From Myxococcaceae bacterium (lineage in GTDB: Bacteria; Myxococcota; Myxococcia; Myxococcales; Myxococcaceae): DNA of 36,229 nt. The position numbers were made by a program, and so were the translations under genes. Location of the stretch: assembly GCA_022842905.1 (NCBI GenBank), contig JALHOS010000025.1:1-36229 (forward strand). Direction: 5' to 3'. The stretch's first letter is position 1; the number at the start of each line of letters is the position of its first letter. Below the pieces are notes generated by a model, which saw nothing but the letters and a program-made list of their open reading frames with translations, was not told the DNA's origin and made no database searches. Below, piece by piece: positions 35,784 through 36,229 of the stretch.

Positions 35784-36023
35784 TCACAAGCCGAGGATGC
35801 CGCCGCCCCGCTTGCTCTTCTGCTTGTAGATGAGGACCACGGGGACCAGCTCCTTCTTGGCCGCGTCCGCCCCGAGCCGCGCGCGGATCTGATCCACCGC
35901 GTCGTACACCTCGTCCATGAGCCGGCCTTGGCCTCGCTTGAGGTCCTTGATGGCCTTCCGGCGCTTCTTGCCCAGGTCGATGATGATCGGATCGAGCTGC
36001 GAGTCGTTCGTCGGCGCGTTCAC
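35784..36023 (-). CDS. small protein, DUF6200-like
   Basis: A 79-aa protein from GTG 36023, which has AGGAG 5 bases upstream. The core DPIIIDLGKKRRKAIKDLK, GRLMDEVYDAVDQIR and KELVPVVLIYKQK recalls the DUF6200 family (short motif pair: DLGKKKRKxIKxLKxGxG and VPVVLIYxxK). This memory is not checked against a database. There is no signal peptide or membrane segment; a helical middle and a short C-terminal strand are likely. Upstream ATG 36152 is in frame but would overlap the divergent gene and has no ribosome site. It is the first gene of a two-gene minus-strand unit. Confidence 0.66.
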   Translation of the reverse strand: MNAPTNDSQLDPIIIDLGKKRRKAIKDLKRGQGRLMDEVYDAVDQIRARLGADAAKKELVPVVLIYKQKSKRGGGILGL

Positions 36024-36136
36024 TGTCACTCCTGTGTGGGTGGGACCTGCGTTTGCGTTCGCTGCGTCCGCCTGGGGTTCAAAGGCGCCCCCGACGCGTG
36101 GTAGGCGCAATAGCAGGTCCACAATCGGGGAGTCCA

Positions 36137-36229
36137 ATGCACATCGAAGCAACCTTGGCGACCATGATTCGTCAGCGCCCGGCCGCGAAGCTGGACCGGG
36201 CCAAGCTCGTCGCGCAGCTCGCGCTGCGC
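36137..36229 (+). CDS. start of a divergent gene, unknown
   Basis: The ATG at 36137 has GGGGAG 4-5 bases upstream, and 31 codons stay open to the window edge (MHIEATLATMIRQRP, then AAKLDRAKLVAQLALR). The Arg/Lys-rich amphipathic start looks like a real protein, but too little is visible to name it. The 113-base spacer to the DUF6200-like gene would hold both promoters. Confidence 0.5.
   Translation, partial: MHIEATLATMIRQRPAAKLDRAKLVAQLALR

Overview
The window is GC-rich throughout and reads as chromosome of a delta-type predatory or social bacterium of the Myxococcota, most likely suborder Cystobacterineae. The signs are two membrane-type Ser/Thr protein kinases, several lipoproteins with MopE-like Asp/Cys metal-site motifs and Gly-rich tails, a Cys-rich subtilase, a CorE-like ECF sigma factor with a metal-type Cys tail, and many GTG/TTG starts. 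No rRNA, tRNA, IS element, integrase or CRISPR array was seen. The species cannot be named from the sequence.

Left part (1-3.7 kb, minus strand): a TetR regulator, a DUF47/PhoU-like protein and a PiT phosphate transporter (the last two overlapping), then a Ser/Thr kinase that runs off the left edge. Middle-left (3.9-12.2 kb, plus strand): a secreted subtilase, mfd, and a MopE-motif lipoprotein, closely spaced. A BASS-family transporter on the minus strand follows. From 13.3 to 17.9 kb on the plus strand come an outer-membrane-like protein, a small lipoprotein, an unrecognised 419-aa protein, an SDR oxidoreductase, and then a 51-aa protein with 14 cysteines whose stop codon overlaps the start of the CorE-like sigma factor. 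This last pair looks like a compact metal-buffer plus metal-sensing transcription module and is the most interesting unit here.

Between 17.9 and 18.56 kb three degenerate copies of a unit of about 205 bp lie in tandem. The third copy is the 3' end of a DUF4105 membrane protein gene. The other two are decayed remnants encoding the same last transmembrane segment. Two unrecognised plus-strand genes (19.7-21.1 kb) follow.

Right part (21.1-33.5 kb): a minus-strand six-gene operon for reductive pyrimidine breakdown. In transcription order it encodes beta-ureidopropionase, dihydropyrimidinase, a CoA-acylating semialdehyde dehydrogenase, a class III aminotransferase, PreT and PreA. Together they would take uracil or thymine through the dihydro and carbamoyl forms to beta-alanine or beta-aminoisobutyrate and on to acetyl- or propionyl-CoA. 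An NCS1 nucleobase permease is transcribed the other way, 3 kb upstream, and overlaps a Ser/Thr kinase gene by ATGA, so uptake and a signalling kinase share a transcript. Between operon and permease sits a second MopE-motif lipoprotein, a distant paralogue of the one at 10.2 kb. The right end holds a pair of small genes resembling the DUF6312 and DUF6200 families and the first 31 codons of a divergent gene.
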